64,000 nt of DNA from Aquilutibacter rugosus (GTDB lineage Bacteria > Pseudomonadota > Gammaproteobacteria > Xanthomonadales > Xanthomonadaceae), in NCBI RefSeq assembly GCF_036541335.1, contig NZ_JAZHBO010000001.1:1042349-1106348 (forward strand), given 5' to 3'. The notes under the pieces were generated by a model, which was not told the origin of the DNA, ran no database searches, and saw only the letters and a list, made by a program, of their open reading frames with translations. The position numbers and the translations under genes were made by a program. Below are positions 50,933 through 61,098 of this stretch, piece after piece; the stretch's first letter is position 1; each line of letters opens with the position of its first letter.

Positions 50933-50960
50933 CGCGCTCCCCGGTTATCCGGGGGGCGTG
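50933..50960 (+). terminator. First rplL-rpoB hairpin
   Basis: 12-bp stem 50933-50944 / 50949-50960 with two G-U pairs and a TTAT loop, no T run. Possible attenuator or RNase III site, by analogy with E. coli rplL-rpoB. Confidence 0.6.
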
Positions 50961-50968
50961 CTGGCATG

Positions 50969-51001
50969 CCAAGGCTAGGGGCTTTCGCCCCTGGCCTTTG
51001 G
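50969..51001 (+). terminator. Second rplL-rpoB hairpin (attenuator-like)
   Basis: 14-bp stem with one bulged U (50969-50982 / 50987-51001), loop TTTC, followed by TCGTTT. Weak T run suggests partial read-through, as needed to set the rplL:rpoB ratio. Confidence 0.6.
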
Positions 51002-51147
51002 TCGTTTAAGGCAACACCGTGATTTTGTAAAACAGGACAAGCGTCGTGGTAGTGGGAGAGGGCGTGCTGATGCCGGCAATATCAGCGACCATCCGCTTGT
51101 GTTAGTGGCACCAAAATTTGAATTCAAATACCGAGGCATCAACTCCC

Positions 51148-54100
51148 ATGACGACGTATTCTTTCACCGAGAAGAAGCGCATCCGCAAGGATTTCGGCAA
51201 ACGCGGCTCTATTCTCGAAGTCCCCTTCCTACTCGCTATCCAGGTCGATTCGTATCGCGAATTCCTGCAGAGCGGCAAAAATCCCGAAGCGCGCGAAGAC
51301 AAAGGTCTACACGCCGCGCTCAGGTCCGTATTTCCCATCGTTTCGTACAGCGGCAATGCCGCGCTCGAATACGCCGGTTACTCCCTGGGTGAACCTGCAT
51401 TCGACGAGCGCGAATGCCGTACCCGTGGTCTGTCCTACGGCGCCCCGCTGAAGGTCAAGGTCAAACTGGTCATCTACGATCGCGAATCGTCGAGCAAGCA
51501 GATCAAGTACGTCAAGGAGCAGGAAGTCTACATGGGCGAAATTCCGCTCATGACCGACAACGGCACCTTCATCGTCAACGGTACTGAGCGCGTCATCGTG
51601 TCGCAGCTGCACCGTTCGCCGGGCGTGTTCTTCGATCACGATCGCGGCAAGACCCACAGCTCCGGCAAGGTGCTGTACTCGGCCCGTATTATTCCCTACC
51701 GCGGTTCGTGGCTCGACTTCGAATTCGACCCCAAGGATGGCCTGTACACCCGTATCGACCGTCGCCGCAAGCTGCCAGTGACCGTGCTGCTTCGCGCTCT
51801 GGGCTACACCAACGAAGAAATGCTCAATGCCTTCTTCGAAATCAACGCCTTCCACATCAACGCCGAAGGTGGCGTCCAGTGGGAAGTCGTGCCGGAACGT
51901 CTGCGCGGCGAAACCCTTGATTTCGATATCGTCGACGGCAAGACCATCATCGTCGAATCGGGCAAGCGCATCACCGCCCGTCACGTCAAGCAACTGCAGG
52001 AATCGGGCATTGATGCCCTGGCCGTGCCCGATGAGTTCGTGTTCGGTCGCATCCTGTCGCACGATGTCGTTGATACCGCATCCGGCGAAGAGCTGGCCCG
52101 CGCGAACGATGAAATCACGCCTGAACTGATCGAAAAGTTCCGCAAGGCCGGCATCGAAACCGTCGGTACCATCTGGACCAACGATCTGGACCGCGGCCCG
52201 TACATCTCCACCACGCTGCGCGCCGACACCACTCGCACGCAAACCGATGCGCTGGTCGAAATCTACCGCATGATGCGTCCGGGCGAGCCGCCGACTAAGG
52301 ATGCTGCACAGAACCTGTTCCACAATCTGTTCTTCACCTTCGATCGCTACGACCTGTCGGGCGTCGGTCGCATGAAGTTCAACCGTCGCCTGGGTCGTAA
52401 AGAGACCGAAGGCGCTTCGGTTCTGTATGACGCCAAGTACTTTGCTGACCGCAAGGATGCAGAAAGCGTTGCTCTGCGCGAAGAGTTCGGCGATCGCTCC
52501 GACATCCTCGAAGTCATTAGGGCTCTGTCCGAGATCCGTAACGGTCGCGGCGTCGTCGACGATATCGACCACCTCGGCAACCGCCGTGTGCGTTCGGTCG
52601 GTGAAATGGCCGAAAACACCTTCCGAGTCGGTCTGGTCCGTGTCGAACGTGCCGTCAAGGAACGTCTGTCCATGGCCGAATCCGAAGGTCTGACTCCGCA
52701 GGAACTGATCAACGCCAAGCCGGTTGCGGCTTCCATGAAGGAATTCTTCGGCTCCTCGCAGCTGTCGCAGTTCATGGACCAGAACAACCCGCTGTCCGAA
52801 GTGACTCACAAGCGCCGCGTCTCGGCTCTGGGCCCGGGCGGTCTGACCCGCGAACGCGCAGGCTTCGAAGTGCGCGACGTGCACCCGACCCATTACGGCC
52901 GCGTGTGTACGATCGAAACCCCCGAAGGTCCGAACATCGGCCTGATCAACTCGCTGGCTGTGTACGCTCGTACCAACAAGTACGGCTTCCTTGAAACCCC
53001 GTACCGCAAGGTGATCGACGGCAAGGTCACGGATCAGATCGAATATCTGTCCGCCATCGAAGAAAACGAGTACGTGATTGCACAGGCCTTCGCCCCGCAA
53101 GACGGCAAGGGTAAGATCACCGCTCCGTTCGTTGACTGCCGCTATCAGGGTGAATTCCTGCTCAAGCCGCCAAGCGAAATCGACTACATGGACGTCTCGC
53201 CGATGCAGACCGTTTCGGTCGCTGCTGCATTGGTTCCGTTCCTGGAGCACGACGACGCCAACCGTGCATTGATGGGCGCCAACATGCAACGCCAGGCTGT
53301 GCCGACGCTGCGTTCGCAGAAGCCGCTGGTTGGTACCGGTATTGAACGTGCCGTGGCACGTGACTCCGGTGTGACCGTGAATGCGCTGCGTGGCGGTGTA
53401 GTCGAGCAGATTGACGCTGCCCGTATCGTGGTCAAGGTCAACGAACCTGAGCTGACCGGCGGTAACGACGCCGGCGTCGACATCTACAACCTGATCAAGT
53501 ACACCCGTTCGAACCAGAACACCTGTATCAACCAGACTCCTCTGGTTAAAGTGGGCGACAGGATCGAACGCGGCGATGTGCTGGCCGACGGTCCCTCGAC
53601 CGATATCGGTGAATTGGCTCTGGGTCAGAACATGCTGGTCGCGTTCATGCCCTGGAACGGTTACAACTTCGAAGACTCGATCCTGCTGTCGGAACGCGTC
53701 GTCCAGGAAGACCGTTACACCACCATCCACATCGAAGAACTGACCGTTCAAGCTCGCGACACCAAGCTCGGTTCCGAAGAAATCACCGCCGACATCCCGA
53801 ATGTCGCCGAGTCTGCACTGAACCGTCTGGATCAGTCGGGCGTGGTGTACATCGGTGCCGAAGTGCGTGCCGGTGACATTCTGGTCGGTAAGGTCACGCC
53901 GAAGGGCGAGTCGCAACTGACCCCGGAAGAAAAGCTGCTGCGTGCCATCTTCGGTGAAAAGGCATCGGACGTTAAGGACAGCTCGCTGCGCGTTCCGCCC
54001 GGCATGGACGGCGTCGTCATTGACGTGCAGGTCTTTACCCGCGATGGCGTTGATCGTGACGAACGCGCCAAGAAGATCCAGCACGATGAAATCGTTCGGG

Positions 54101-55302
54101 TCAACAAGGACTTCGACGATCAGTACCGCATCCTCGAGGCCGCCATTTTTGCCCGTCTGCGCTCGCAGCTGCTGGGCAAGGTGGTCAACGGCGGTAACGG
54201 CGTCAAGAAGGGTGAAACCCTGTCGTCGCTGACTCTGGACCAAGTTGCTCAAAAGGACTGGTTCTCGTTCCGCATGAAGGACGAGTCGGCTGCCGAAGCT
54301 CTCGAAACCGCACAGGCTCAACTCGACGCCCACAAGGCCGAGTTCGAAAACCGCAAGGAAGTGAAGCGCGGCAAGATCATGCAAGGTGACGATCTGGCAC
54401 CGGGCGTGCTCAAGATGGTCAAGGTGTTCCTGGCCGTCAAGCGTCGCATCCAACCGGGTGACAAGATGGCCGGCCGCCACGGTAACAAGGGTGTCGTGTC
54501 CACCATCGTTCCGGTGCAGGACATGCCGTACATGGCCGACGGTCAGACCGTCGACGTGGTGCTGAATCCGCTCGGCGTGCCGTCGCGGATGAACATCGGT
54601 CAGGTGCTCGAAGTTCACCTGGGCTGGGCCGCAAAGGGTCTGGGTCGCAAGATCGATCGCATGCTGCGTGACAACGCCAACATCAAGGAACTGCGTTCGT
54701 ACCTCAACGACATCTACAACCACGACAAGGCCGATCACGGCACGCGTGTGGATCTGAGCTCGTTTACGGACGAGGAACTGCTGGTGCTGGCAGGCAACCT
54801 GACCGACGGCGTGCCGATGGCAACGCCGGTGTTCGACGGTGCCAACGAAGCCGAAATCAAGCGCATGCTCGAACTGGCCGAATTGCCGACCGGTGGTCAG
54901 ACCACGCTGTATGACGGCCGCACCGGTGAAGCCTTCGACCGCCCGGTCACTGTTGGCTACATGCACATGCTCAAGCTGAACCACTTGGTCGACGACAAGA
55001 TGCACGCCCGTTCGACCGGTCCGTACTCGCTCGTCACGCAGCAGCCGCTGGGTGGCAAGGCGCAGTTCGGCGGTCAGCGCTTCGGCGAAATGGAAGTCTG
55101 GGCACTCGAAGCTTACGGTGCAGCCTATACGCTGCAGGAAATGCTCACGGTCAAGTCCGACGACGTGACCGGCCGCAACCAGATGTACAAGAACATCGTG
55201 GACGGCGAGTACGAAACCGTGGCGGGTGTGCCGGAGTCCTTTAACGTCCTGCGTAAGGAAATCCAGTCGCTCGGCATCGACATGGAGCTGGAAGGCGCGT
55301 AA
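51148..55302 (+). CDS. rpoB: DNA-directed RNA polymerase subunit beta
   Basis: 1384 residues from the ATG at 51148 (TTYSFTEKKRIRKDFGK matches the family N-terminus); a TTG at 51118 in the same frame was rejected. The rifampicin region is wild-type: SSQLSQFMDQNNPLSEVTHK with Gln, Asp and His, and RRVSALGPGG with the Ser (E. coli 513, 516, 526, 531 equivalents). ETPEGPNIGLINSLAVYA and the C-terminal QMYKNIVDGEYETVAG (cited in part) are typical. Slightly longer than E. coli (1342). 50 bp before rpoC. Confidence 0.99.
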   Translation: MTTYSFTEKKRIRKDFGKRGSILEVPFLLAIQVDSYREFLQSGKNPEAREDKGLHAALRSVFPIVSYSGNAALEYAGYSLGEPAFDERECRTRGLSYGAPLKVKVKLVIYDRESSSKQIKYVKEQEVYMGEIPLMTDNGTFIVNGTERVIVSQLHRSPGVFFDHDRGKTHSSGKVLYSARIIPYRGSWLDFEFDPKDGLYTRIDRRRKLPVTVLLRALGYTNEEMLNAFFEINAFHINAEGGVQWEVVPERLRGETLDFDIVDGKTIIVESGKRITARHVKQLQESGIDALAVPDEFVFGRILSHDVVDTASGEELARANDEITPELIEKFRKAGIETVGTIWTNDLDRGPYISTTLRADTTRTQTDALVEIYRMMRPGEPPTKDAAQNLFHNLFFTFDRYDLSGVGRMKFNRRLGRKETEGASVLYDAKYFADRKDAESVALREEFGDRSDILEVIRALSEIRNGRGVVDDIDHLGNRRVRSVGEMAENTFRVGLVRVERAVKERLSMAESEGLTPQELINAKPVAASMKEFFGSSQLSQFMDQNNPLSEVTHKRRVSALGPGGLTRERAGFEVRDVHPTHYGRVCTIETPEGPNIGLINSLAVYARTNKYGFLETPYRKVIDGKVTDQIEYLSAIEENEYVIAQAFAPQDGKGKITAPFVDCRYQGEFLLKPPSEIDYMDVSPMQTVSVAAALVPFLEHDDANRALMGANMQRQAVPTLRSQKPLVGTGIERAVARDSGVTVNALRGGVVEQIDAARIVVKVNEPELTGGNDAGVDIYNLIKYTRSNQNTCINQTPLVKVGDRIERGDVLADGPSTDIGELALGQNMLVAFMPWNGYNFEDSILLSERVVQEDRYTTIHIEELTVQARDTKLGSEEITADIPNVAESALNRLDQSGVVYIGAEVRAGDILVGKVTPKGESQLTPEEKLLRAIFGEKASDVKDSSLRVPPGMDGVVIDVQVFTRDGVDRDERAKKIQHDEIVRVNKDFDDQYRILEAAIFARLRSQLLGKVVNGGNGVKKGETLSSLTLDQVAQKDWFSFRMKDESAAEALETAQAQLDAHKAEFENRKEVKRGKIMQGDDLAPGVLKMVKVFLAVKRRIQPGDKMAGRHGNKGVVSTIVPVQDMPYMADGQTVDVVLNPLGVPSRMNIGQVLEVHLGWAAKGLGRKIDRMLRDNANIKELRSYLNDIYNHDKADHGTRVDLSSFTDEELLVLAGNLTDGVPMATPVFDGANEAEIKRMLELAELPTGGQTTLYDGRTGEAFDRPVTVGYMHMLKLNHLVDDKMHARSTGPYSLVTQQPLGGKAQFGGQRFGEMEVWALEAYGAAYTLQEMLTVKSDDVTGRNQMYKNIVDGEYETVAGVPESFNVLRKEIQSLGIDMELEGA

Positions 55303-55352
55303 TCGCCTTCCGGTCCCTCCACGTCCAACTTCACTCCATCCGGAGATAAGAA

Positions 55353-58300
55353 ATGAAAGATTTGCTAAAGATGTACCAACCGGCGCGCCAGTCGCTCGAG
55401 TTCGACTCGATCAAGATTGCGCTGGCCTCGCCGGAACAGATCCAGTCGTGGTCCTACGGCGAAGTCAAAAAGCCGGAAACCATCAACTACCGTACCTTCA
55501 AGCCGGAACGTGACGGTCTGTTCTGTGCCGCCATCTTCGGTCCGATCAAGGACTACGAATGCCTGTGCGGCAAGTACAAGCGACTGAAGCATCGCGGCGT
55601 CAAGTGCGAGAAATGCGGTACCGAAGTCGCACTGGCCAAAGTCCGTCGTGAACGCATGGGTCACATTGACCTGGCTTCGCCGGTTGCTCATATCTGGTTC
55701 CTCAAGTCCCTGCCGTCGCGCATGGGTCTGATGCTGGATATGACGCTGCGCGATATCGAAAAGATCCTGTACTTCGAAGCGTTCGTCGTCACCGATCCCA
55801 AGATGACCGATCTGGAACGCGGTCAGCTGCTGAACGAAGAGGAATACCTCAAGGCTCGCGCGGAACATCAGGGTCAGTTCGATGCCGCCATGGGTGCCGA
55901 GGCTGTTTACGACCTGCTGCGCTCGATTGATCTGCCGTCGGAGATGATCCGTCTGCGCGAAGAAATCGCCACGACCGGTTCGGAAACCAAACTGAAGCGC
56001 CTTACTAAGCGCATCAAGCTGATCGAAGCGTTTATCGAATCCGGCAACAAGCCGGAGTGGATGGTGCTGACCGTGCTGCCGGTGCTGCCGCCGGATCTGC
56101 GTCCGCTGGTTCCGCTTGACGGTGGCCGTTTCGCAACGTCGGATCTGAACGATCTGTACCGTCGCGTCATCAACCGTAATAACCGTCTGCGTCGCCTGCT
56201 TGAACTCAATGCGCCGGAAATCATCGTGCGCAACGAAAAGCGCATGCTGCAGGAATCCGTCGATGCCCTGATGGATAACGGCCGACGCGGTCGTGCCATC
56301 ACCGGCACCAACAAGCGTCCGCTCAAGTCGCTGGCCGACATGATCAAGGGCAAGCAAGGCCGCTTCCGTCAGAACCTGCTCGGCAAACGCGTTGACTACT
56401 CGGGCCGTTCGGTCATCGTAGTCGGTCCGTACCTCAAGCTGCATCAGTGCGGTCTACCCAAGAAGATGGCGCTGGAACTGTTCAAGCCCTTTATCTTTGC
56501 CAAGCTGCAGCAGCGTGATCTCGCTTCGACGATCAAGGCCGCCAAGAAGATGGTGGAACGCGAAGAGCCGGTGGTATGGGACATCCTCGAAGAGGTCATC
56601 CGTGAACACCCGGTGCTGCTGAACCGTGCGCCGACCCTTCACCGTCTGGGTATCCAGGCGTTCGAACCGGTCCTGATTGAAGGCAAGGCCATCCAGCTGC
56701 ATCCGCTGGTGTGTACTGCATTCAACGCCGACTTCGACGGTGACCAGATGGCCGTTCACGTGCCGCTGTCGCTCGAGGCACAGCTCGAAGCCCGTGCGCT
56801 GATGATGGCATCGAACAACATCCTGTCGCCTGCTAACGGTGAGCCGATCATCGTGCCGTCGCAGGACGTGGTGCTGGGTCTGTACTACATGACCCGTGCG
56901 CTGGTGAACAAGAAGGGTGAGGGCATGGCCTTCGCCAATCTGTCCGAAGTCAAGCGTGCCTACGACAACCGCGCCGTTGAACTGCATGCGATGTGTAAGG
57001 TCCGTATCACCGAAACCGTCATTGACGAAAACGGTGAACGTTCCGAAAAGACCTCGGTGGTGGATACCACTGTCGGTCGCGCCTTGCTGCAGGAAATCCT
57101 GCCGAAGGGTCTGCCGTTCGAACTGGCTAACGTTGAACTGACCAAGAAGAACATCTCGCGTCTGATCAACTCGTGCTACCGCCGTCTGGGTCTGAAGGAC
57201 ACCGTGGTGTTTGCCGACCAGCTGATGTACACGGGCTTTGCCTATGCAACCCGCGCCGGCGTGTCCATCGGTATTGATGACATGATCATCCCGGACGAAA
57301 AGACCTCGATTCTGGCCGAAGCCGAAAGCGAAGTGCTGGACATCCAGGAACAGTATCAGGGCGGTCTGGTGACCAGCGGCGAACGCTACAACAAGGTCGT
57401 CGATATCTGGTCGCGTACCAACGAACGCATCGCCAAGGCGATGATGGAAACCATCGGTACTGAAAAGGTTGAGAACGCAGCAGGCGAAACCATCGACCAG
57501 AAGTCCATGAATTCCATTTACATCATGGCCGACTCGGGCGCCCGTGGTTCGCAGGCTCAGATCCGTCAGCTCGCCGGTATGCGCGGCCTGATGGCCAAGC
57601 CGGACGGTTCGATCATTGAAACGCCGATTACCGCGAACTTCCGCGAGGGTCTGAACGTTCTTCAGTACTTCATCTCGACCCACGGTGCCCGTAAGGGTCT
57701 GGCCGATACCGCGCTCAAGACGGCGAACTCGGGTTACCTGACCCGTCGTCTGGTGGACGTGGCACAGGACGTCGTGATCACGCAGGACGACTGCGGTACC
57801 GAACACGGTCTGACCATGACCCCGATCGTCGAAGGCGGTGACGTCGTCGAGCCGCTGCGCGATCGCGTGCTGGGCCGCGTTGTGGCCGAGGACGTGTTCC
57901 TGCCGGGCGATACGGTGGATCCGATTGTTACCCGCAACACGCTGCTCGACGAGCAGTGGGTGCAGGTCCTCGAAGACGCCGGTGTGCAGTCGATCAAGGT
58001 CCGTTCGACCATTTCGTGTGAAGCCGACTTTGGCGTCTGCGCACATTGCTACGGTCGTGATCTGGCCCGCGGCCATCTGGTCAACCATGGTGAAGCCGTC
58101 GGCGTCGTCGCCGCACAGTCCATCGGTGAACCGGGTACGCAGCTGACCATGCGGACCTTCCACATCGGTGGTGCCGCATCGCGTGCTGCTGCAATCGATA
58201 ACATCACCATCAAGACGACCGGTAGCGTCAAGTTCAGCGAAAACTGCAAGTTCGTCGAACAGACCAAGGGCAACCTGGTTGCCGTGTCGCGCTCGGGCGA

Positions 58301-59669
58301 AGTCTCGGTGCTCGATGATCACGGCCGTGAACGCGAGCGTTACAAGATCGCTTACGGCGCCTCGCTGTCCGTCAAGGAAGGCGCTAAGGTCACTGCCGGT
58401 CAGACCATCGCGACCTGGGATCCGCATAACCACCCGATCGTTTCCGAAGTCGAAGGCTTCATCCGCTTCGTTGACTTTGTCGACGGCGTGACCGTGTCCG
58501 AGAAGGTCGATGACCTGACCGGTATGAGCTCGCGTGAAATCACCGATCCGAAGCGTCGTGGTTCGCAAGGCAAGGATCTGCGTCCGACCGTCCGCATCGT
58601 GGACAAGAAGGGCAACGATCTGAACATCCCGGGCACCGATCTGCCGGCTCAGTATCTGCTGCCGCCGAAGTCGGTCGTAAACCTGGCCGACGGCGCTCCG
58701 GTGAACGTGGGTGACGTGGTCGCCAAGATCCCGCAGGAAGCTTCGAAGACCCGCGACATCACCGGTGGTCTGCCGCGCGTTGCCGACCTGTTCGAAGCCC
58801 GTCGTCCGAAGGATGCGGCCATCCTGGCTGAAATCTCCGGCGTCGTCAGCTTCGGTAAGGACACCAAGGGTAAGCAGCGTCTGATCATCAAGCCTGCCGA
58901 TGGTGAAGATTACGAAGAACTGATTCCGAAGTACCGCCAAGTCGTCGTGTTCGAAGGCGAACACGTGACCAAGGGCGACACTCTGGTGGACGGCGAACCC
59001 GCACCGCAGGACATCCTGCGTCTGCTCGGCGTCGAACCGCTGGCCGTGTACCTGACCAAGGAAATCCAGGACGTGTACCGTCTGCAGGGCGTGAAGATCA
59101 ACGACAAGCACATCGAAGTGATTGTGCGTCAGATGCTGCGCAAGGTTGAAATCACCAATCAGGGCGAGTCCAAGTACTTTGCCGGTGAACAGCTTGAACG
59201 TCAGCGCGTTGTCGAAGAGAACGCCAAGCTAGTGTCCCGGAACGAAACCCCGGCCAAGTTCCTGCCGGTCCTGCTGGGTATCACTAAGGCCTCGCTGGCA
59301 ACCGAATCGTTCATCTCGGCGGCATCGTTCCAGGAAACGACCCGCGTGCTGACCGAAGCGGCTGTCCGCGGCACCCGCGACACCCTGCGCGGCCTGAAGG
59401 AAAACGTCATCGTCGGCCGTCTGATTCCGGCCGGTACCGGCTTGGCGTATCACAAGGCCCGTCAGAAGACGACCACGCTGGGCTTCAGCGATGCCGACCT
59501 CGACGTACTGTCCGCTACCCCCGCCAGCGAAATTGTCGAAGAGATGATCGACCTCAACGACATGGCTGCAGTGGATGACAGCGATGCACCCGTCGCCGAC
59601 ACCGCCGAGATCATGATGATCGAGGAAGATGTCGCCGATAACGGCATCGACAGCATCATCGAAGAGTAA
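55353..59669 (+). CDS. rpoC: DNA-directed RNA polymerase subunit beta'
   Basis: 1438 residues. Zinc-binding C-x-C...C-x-x-C in CLCGKYKRLKHRGVKCEKCG, the catalytic NADFDGDQMAVH with three Asp, the second zinc site with CEADFGVCAHCYGR, and the bridge/trigger-helix region with FREGLNVLQYFISTHGARKG (cited as LQYFISTHGARKG). Slightly longer than E. coli (1407); the C-terminus ends in an acidic patch (EEDVADNGIDSIIEE). A strong terminator follows 23 bp after the stop. Confidence 0.99.
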   Translation: MKDLLKMYQPARQSLEFDSIKIALASPEQIQSWSYGEVKKPETINYRTFKPERDGLFCAAIFGPIKDYECLCGKYKRLKHRGVKCEKCGTEVALAKVRRERMGHIDLASPVAHIWFLKSLPSRMGLMLDMTLRDIEKILYFEAFVVTDPKMTDLERGQLLNEEEYLKARAEHQGQFDAAMGAEAVYDLLRSIDLPSEMIRLREEIATTGSETKLKRLTKRIKLIEAFIESGNKPEWMVLTVLPVLPPDLRPLVPLDGGRFATSDLNDLYRRVINRNNRLRRLLELNAPEIIVRNEKRMLQESVDALMDNGRRGRAITGTNKRPLKSLADMIKGKQGRFRQNLLGKRVDYSGRSVIVVGPYLKLHQCGLPKKMALELFKPFIFAKLQQRDLASTIKAAKKMVEREEPVVWDILEEVIREHPVLLNRAPTLHRLGIQAFEPVLIEGKAIQLHPLVCTAFNADFDGDQMAVHVPLSLEAQLEARALMMASNNILSPANGEPIIVPSQDVVLGLYYMTRALVNKKGEGMAFANLSEVKRAYDNRAVELHAMCKVRITETVIDENGERSEKTSVVDTTVGRALLQEILPKGLPFELANVELTKKNISRLINSCYRRLGLKDTVVFADQLMYTGFAYATRAGVSIGIDDMIIPDEKTSILAEAESEVLDIQEQYQGGLVTSGERYNKVVDIWSRTNERIAKAMMETIGTEKVENAAGETIDQKSMNSIYIMADSGARGSQAQIRQLAGMRGLMAKPDGSIIETPITANFREGLNVLQYFISTHGARKGLADTALKTANSGYLTRRLVDVAQDVVITQDDCGTEHGLTMTPIVEGGDVVEPLRDRVLGRVVAEDVFLPGDTVDPIVTRNTLLDEQWVQVLEDAGVQSIKVRSTISCEADFGVCAHCYGRDLARGHLVNHGEAVGVVAAQSIGEPGTQLTMRTFHIGGAASRAAAIDNITIKTTGSVKFSENCKFVEQTKGNLVAVSRSGEVSVLDDHGRERERYKIAYGASLSVKEGAKVTAGQTIATWDPHNHPIVSEVEGFIRFVDFVDGVTVSEKVDDLTGMSSREITDPKRRGSQGKDLRPTVRIVDKKGNDLNIPGTDLPAQYLLPPKSVVNLADGAPVNVGDVVAKIPQEASKTRDITGGLPRVADLFEARRPKDAAILAEISGVVSFGKDTKGKQRLIIKPADGEDYEELIPKYRQVVVFEGEHVTKGDTLVDGEPAPQDILRLLGVEPLAVYLTKEIQDVYRLQGVKINDKHIEVIVRQMLRKVEITNQGESKYFAGEQLERQRVVEENAKLVSRNETPAKFLPVLLGITKASLATESFISAASFQETTRVLTEAAVRGTRDTLRGLKENVIVGRLIPAGTGLAYHKARQKTTTLGFSDADLDVLSATPASEIVEEMIDLNDMAAVDDSDAPVADTAEIMMIEEDVADNGIDSIIEE

Positions 59670-59692
59670 TCCTCGAACTGTCCGTCAAAGAG

Positions 59693-59719
59693 AAGGCCAC
59701 CGAATCCGGTGGCCTTTTT
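59693..59719 (+). terminator. Rho-independent terminator after rpoC
   Basis: Eight-bp stem GGCCACCG (59695-59702) / CGGTGGCC (59707-59714) with a four-base loop, an AA/TT extension and TTTTTCTTT. Confidence 0.88.
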
Positions 59720-59768
59720 CTTTGGGCGAAAGGTACAATACTCAAACCGTACGAACCCGAATGGAAGT

Positions 59769-60302
59769 ATGAACTACCGTGCCATCATGGGAGCGCTTGA
59801 GCGCCATTTTGAACCCGCCACCTTATTCAAGTGGGGCTTCAATCTGTCGCCCATGTTCCGCCGGACCACGGCCCGCATTACCGACGTGACGCCGGACCTG
59901 CACCGCGTCCACGTCGAGCTGCCTATCAGCTGGAAAAACCGGAACTATGTCGGGTCGATTTTCGGAGGCAGCCTGTTTTCTGCGGTGGATCCGATTCCCA
60001 TGGTCCAACTGCTGCGCATCCTGGGCGATGACTATGTGGTCTGGGACAAGGAGGCCACGATCCGGTTCCGTCGGCCTGCCTATAATGACGTGGTCGCCAA
60101 TTTCATTTACTCCGAGGCCGAATTGAGCGAAATTCGAGCGCAAGTGGCGGAGCAGGGTGAGATTCTGTGGGAAAAGGTGACCGATTTGACGGATCGGGAC
60201 GGGCACACGGTCTATTCCAGGGTGACCAAAACCCTGTACGTGGCCACCCAGGACCACTACCGCGCCAAGCAGGCGATGCGCCGGGAACGTGCGCAGCCCT
60301 AG
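59769..60302 (+). CDS. DUF4442 family hotdog-fold protein (putative acyl-CoA thioesterase-like)
   Basis: 177 residues from the ATG at 59769. A longer frame begins in the terminator and was rejected. It has the hotdog pattern: LELPISWKNRNYVGSIFGGSLFSAVDPIPM (cited as RNYVGSIFGGSLFSAVDP) with the conserved NH-type/Gly-rich segment, followed by RFRRPAYNDVVANF. DUF4442 members are related to thioesterases but the substrate here is unknown. A TACAAT -10-like box lies at 59734-59739. It stands alone between rpoC and rpsL. Confidence 0.85.
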   Translation: MNYRAIMGALERHFEPATLFKWGFNLSPMFRRTTARITDVTPDLHRVHVELPISWKNRNYVGSIFGGSLFSAVDPIPMVQLLRILGDDYVVWDKEATIRFRRPAYNDVVANFIYSEAELSEIRAQVAEQGEILWEKVTDLTDRDGHTVYSRVTKTLYVATQDHYRAKQAMRRERAQP

Positions 60303-60618
60303 ATTTTCTGATAGAATGTGGCCTCGCGGTGGATCCGAACGGATTTCGGGCCACCCCAGATCACCAAAAGCGGCTAAACGGACTTGCCGCGTGTTGGGAC
60401 CAATGGATTGGCGGGATCGCCGTTTTCCCCTGTGTTTGGCTGCCTTCGGGTGTCCCGAGCACGGGAATAAGGACTAGCTTGCAGGCCCAAGAGGCCCGTC
60501 GCAGGCTGTCCTCTTTTTGCTTTTCAGTTTTTCGCTTTACCCTCGGAGCCTGATGTCTTTGCTGACAGCAGGATCCAAACAAACCTTCTTTTTTCTTTAT
60601 CAGAGCACATAGGTAACC
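60303..60618 (+). promoter_or_regulatory. rpsL leader region with extended -10 promoter and 5' hairpin
   Basis: 316 nt without a gene. TG-A-TAGAAT at 60309-60317 is an extended -10 box (same nine bases as before pyrB), so transcription likely starts near 60324. A hairpin then occupies 60328-60355: GGTGG/CCACC outer and CCGAA/TTCGG inner pairs. The remaining 260 nt before the rpsL ATG holds pyrimidine-rich stretches but no motif I recognise. A GGT-type ribosome binding site (ATAGGTAACC) precedes rpsL. Confidence 0.55.
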
Positions 60619-60993
60619 ATGGCAACGATTAATCAGCTGGTCCGCAAGCCGCGTACCCCTGAAACCTACAAGAGCACTTCGCCGGCACTGGCGAACTGCC
60701 CGCAACGTCGCGGCGTCTGCACCCGCGTTTACACCACCACCCCCAAGAAGCCGAACTCGGCTATGCGTAAGGTGGCCAAGGTGCGTCTCACCAACGGTTA
60801 CGAAGTCATTTCGTACATCGGTGGCGAAGGCCACAACCTGCAGGAACACAGCGTGGTCCTGATCCGCGGCGGCCGTGTCAAGGATCTGCCGGGTGTGCGT
60901 TACCACACCGTCCGCGGTTCGCTCGACGCCGCCGGTGTCGCTAAGCGTCGCCAACGCCGTTCCAAGTACGGCGCCAAGCGTCCGAAGGCCTAA
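60619..60993 (+). CDS. rpsL: 30S ribosomal protein S12
   Basis: 124 residues. TTPKKPNSAMRKVAKVRLTNG has the wild-type Lys, and GGRVKDLPGVRYHTVRGSLD has the second streptomycin-linked Lys and the Asp that is methylthiolated in many bacteria. First gene of the str operon. Confidence 0.99.
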   Translation: MATINQLVRKPRTPETYKSTSPALANCPQRRGVCTRVYTTTPKKPNSAMRKVAKVRLTNGYEVISYIGGEGHNLQEHSVVLIRGGRVKDLPGVRYHTVRGSLDAAGVAKRRQRRSKYGAKRPKA

Positions 60994-61098
60994 TACCTGC
61001 ATTTCGCGCGCCGCCTGGCGCGGTGGCCCACCGGCCAGTGCAGGCAGCGCCTCTTGCAGGTTTCCCGTTTCATCAAATTCAAATAAAAGGTACGCAAA

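Noticed and set aside
51307..55005. 1232-residue open frame antisense to rpoB
   Set aside because: It mirrors rpoB codon by codon, with no independent family motif. Strong GC3 bias in highly expressed genes removes stops from the opposite strand. The same applies to long antisense frames in rpoC (56454-59111) and fusA (61588-63393).
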